Below, piece by piece: positions 14,129 through 15,016 of a DNA stretch of 15,016 nucleotides (within the stretch, counting starts at the first letter, position 1; each line of letters opens with the position of its first letter). The translations under genes and the position numbers were made by a program. Location: positions 1 through 15,016 of the forward strand of contig JAIPEI010000042.1 of assembly GCA_021737245.1 (NCBI GenBank). Direction: 5' to 3'. Source of the DNA: Deltaproteobacteria bacterium (GTDB lineage: Bacteria; Desulfobacterota; DSM-4660; Desulfatiglandales; HGW-15). The notes under the pieces were generated by a model. It did not search any database and was not told the DNA's origin. It saw only the letters and a list, made by a program, of their open reading frames with translations.

Positions 14129-15016
14129 ATGCGTATTCTGCTGATATACCCCGAGTATCCGGACACGTTCTGGAGCTTCAAGCATGCCATCAAGTTCATC
14201 CACAAGAAAGCCGCACACCCCCCTCTGGGCCTCCTGACCATCGGAGCCATGCTTCCCGGCGACTGGCCGAAACGGCTCGTGGATATGAACGTGAGCAAAC
14301 TCACCCAGAAGGACCTGGAATGGGCGGACTGCGCCTTTGTCAGCGGCATGGTGGTCCAGAGGGCCTCGGCCCGGACCGCGATCCACCGCTGCAGGGAGGC
14401 CGGCCTGAAGATCGTTGCCGGAGGCCCGCTCTTTACGAGCGAGCATGAGGAGTTCGAAGAGGTGGATCACTTCGTGCTGAACGAGGCCGAGATCACCCTT
14501 CCGCCTTTTCTCCGGGACCTTCAACAGGGAACCGCCCGGCGAATCTACGAGTCGAGCGAATTCGCGGACGTGCAGAAGACCCCCGCTCCCCTGTGGGAAC
14601 TTGCGCTCATCAAGAAGTATGCGGGAATGAGCATCCAGTTCTCCCGGGGGTGTCCCTTCAACTGCGAGTTCTGCAACGTGACGGCGCTTTTCGGGCACAA
14701 GACCCGGGTCAAGACCGCGGACCAGATCATCCGCGAGCTGGATCGCCTGTACGCACTGGGATGGCGGAGCAACGTCTTCTTCGTGGACGACAACTTCATA
14801 GGAAACAAGCGCTATCTCAAGGAGACCCTCCTCCCGGCGCTCATCGAGTGGCGGAAGGGAAAGCGGGGCATCCCGTTCAACACGGAGGCCTCTGTGAACC
14901 TGGCCGATGACGAGGAGCTGATGAAGATGATGGTGGAGGCCGGGTTCGACTCCGTCTTCATCGGCATCGAGACGCCGGACGAGGAGAGCCTGGCGGAGTG
15001 CAACAAGCGGCAGAAC
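14129..15016 (+). CDS. B12-binding-domain radical SAM protein, N-terminal part (3' end outside window)
   Basis: The frame opens at ATG 14129 behind a CGGAG ribosome binding site and stays open for 296 codons to the window edge. Residues 1-140 form a cobalamin-binding-like domain (MRILLIYPEYPDTFW, PPLGLLTIGAMLP, VAGGPLF 96-102, LNEAEIT 117-123). A radical SAM domain follows with the cluster motif RGCPFNCEFC (Cys175, Cys179, Cys182), FFVDDNFIGNK (217-227) and GFDSVFIGIETPDEESL (272-288). It resembles the family with a C-terminal DUF4070 domain, which includes the hopanoid methylase HpnP, but that domain would lie outside the window. The usual cobalamin motif DxHxxG reads DMNVSKL (52-58), so the His ligand is absent. 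Related enzymes often methylate unactivated carbons; the substrate here is unknown. It seems to have its own promoter (14067-14094). Confidence 0.9.
   Translation, partial: MRILLIYPEYPDTFWSFKHAIKFIHKKAAHPPLGLLTIGAMLPGDWPKRLVDMNVSKLTQKDLEWADCAFVSGMVVQRASARTAIHRCREAGLKIVAGGPLFTSEHEEFEEVDHFVLNEAEITLPPFLRDLQQGTARRIYESSEFADVQKTPAPLWELALIKKYAGMSIQFSRGCPFNCEFCNVTALFGHKTRVKTADQIIRELDRLYALGWRSNVFFVDDNFIGNKRYLKETLLPALIEWRKGKRGIPFNTEASVNLADDEELMKMMVEAGFDSVFIGIETPDEESLAECNKRQN

Noticed and set aside
1..15016. CRISPR arrays, insertion sequences, attachment sites
   Set aside because: No spaced direct repeats of CRISPR size, no transposase or integrase motif and no terminal inverted repeats were seen.

Overview
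The window is 15 kb of GC-rich bacterial chromosome with dense, single-strand coding: every gene I can support lies on the plus strand. The best clue to the organism is the adenylate kinase (10592-11272). Its LID domain carries a Cys-X5-His-X15-Cys-X2-Cys metal site of the kind known from Desulfovibrio gigas. The AlaC-Hom-ApgM gene order, the DUF4070-like B12 radical SAM protein and short tandem heptamers between genes also fit the Desulfobacterota (former Deltaproteobacteria). The phylum is an inference; I do not name a genus. I see no mobile element, CRISPR array, rRNA or tRNA.

Layout. (1) 2-1141: C-terminal part of RecG helicase, cut by the window edge and running into a 7-bp tandem repeat at its 3' end. 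(2) 1142-1453: intergenic region with an 8-bp tandem repeat, a strong sigma70-type promoter (TTGACA-N18-TATATT) and a leader holding a complete intrinsic terminator, so it looks like an attenuator. (3) 1454-6142: a two-gene unit of carB and a PurF-like protein whose glutaminase site has lost its nucleophile and other key residues. (4) 6143-6462: intergenic, starting with a second copy of the heptamer repeat. (5) 6463-10213: alaC, hom and an apgM-family gene, closely spaced; this looks like an amino-acid unit in which the ApgM-like protein may be the homoserine kinase. (6) 10214-10591: intergenic, with a near-consensus promoter and a leader of about 250 nt. (7) 10592-11272: adk. (8) 11533-14070: a large membrane receptor-phosphatase with a dCACHE-like sensor, HAMP, cyclic-nucleotide-binding domain and SpoIIE/RsbU-type PP2C domain. 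(9) 14129-15016: start of a B12-binding radical SAM protein, cut by the window edge.

Functionally the window mixes housekeeping functions (DNA repair, carbamoyl phosphate, alanine and homoserine metabolism, AMP/ADP balance) with one signalling protein. The items most worth a second look are the glutaminase-dead PurF paralogue coupled to carB, the terminator inside the carB leader, the heptamer repeats sitting exactly at two gene 3' ends, and the four-part receptor-phosphatase whose nucleotide-binding pocket is intact. No multi-gene system that is clearly new is visible; the carB/PurF-like pair is the closest candidate.
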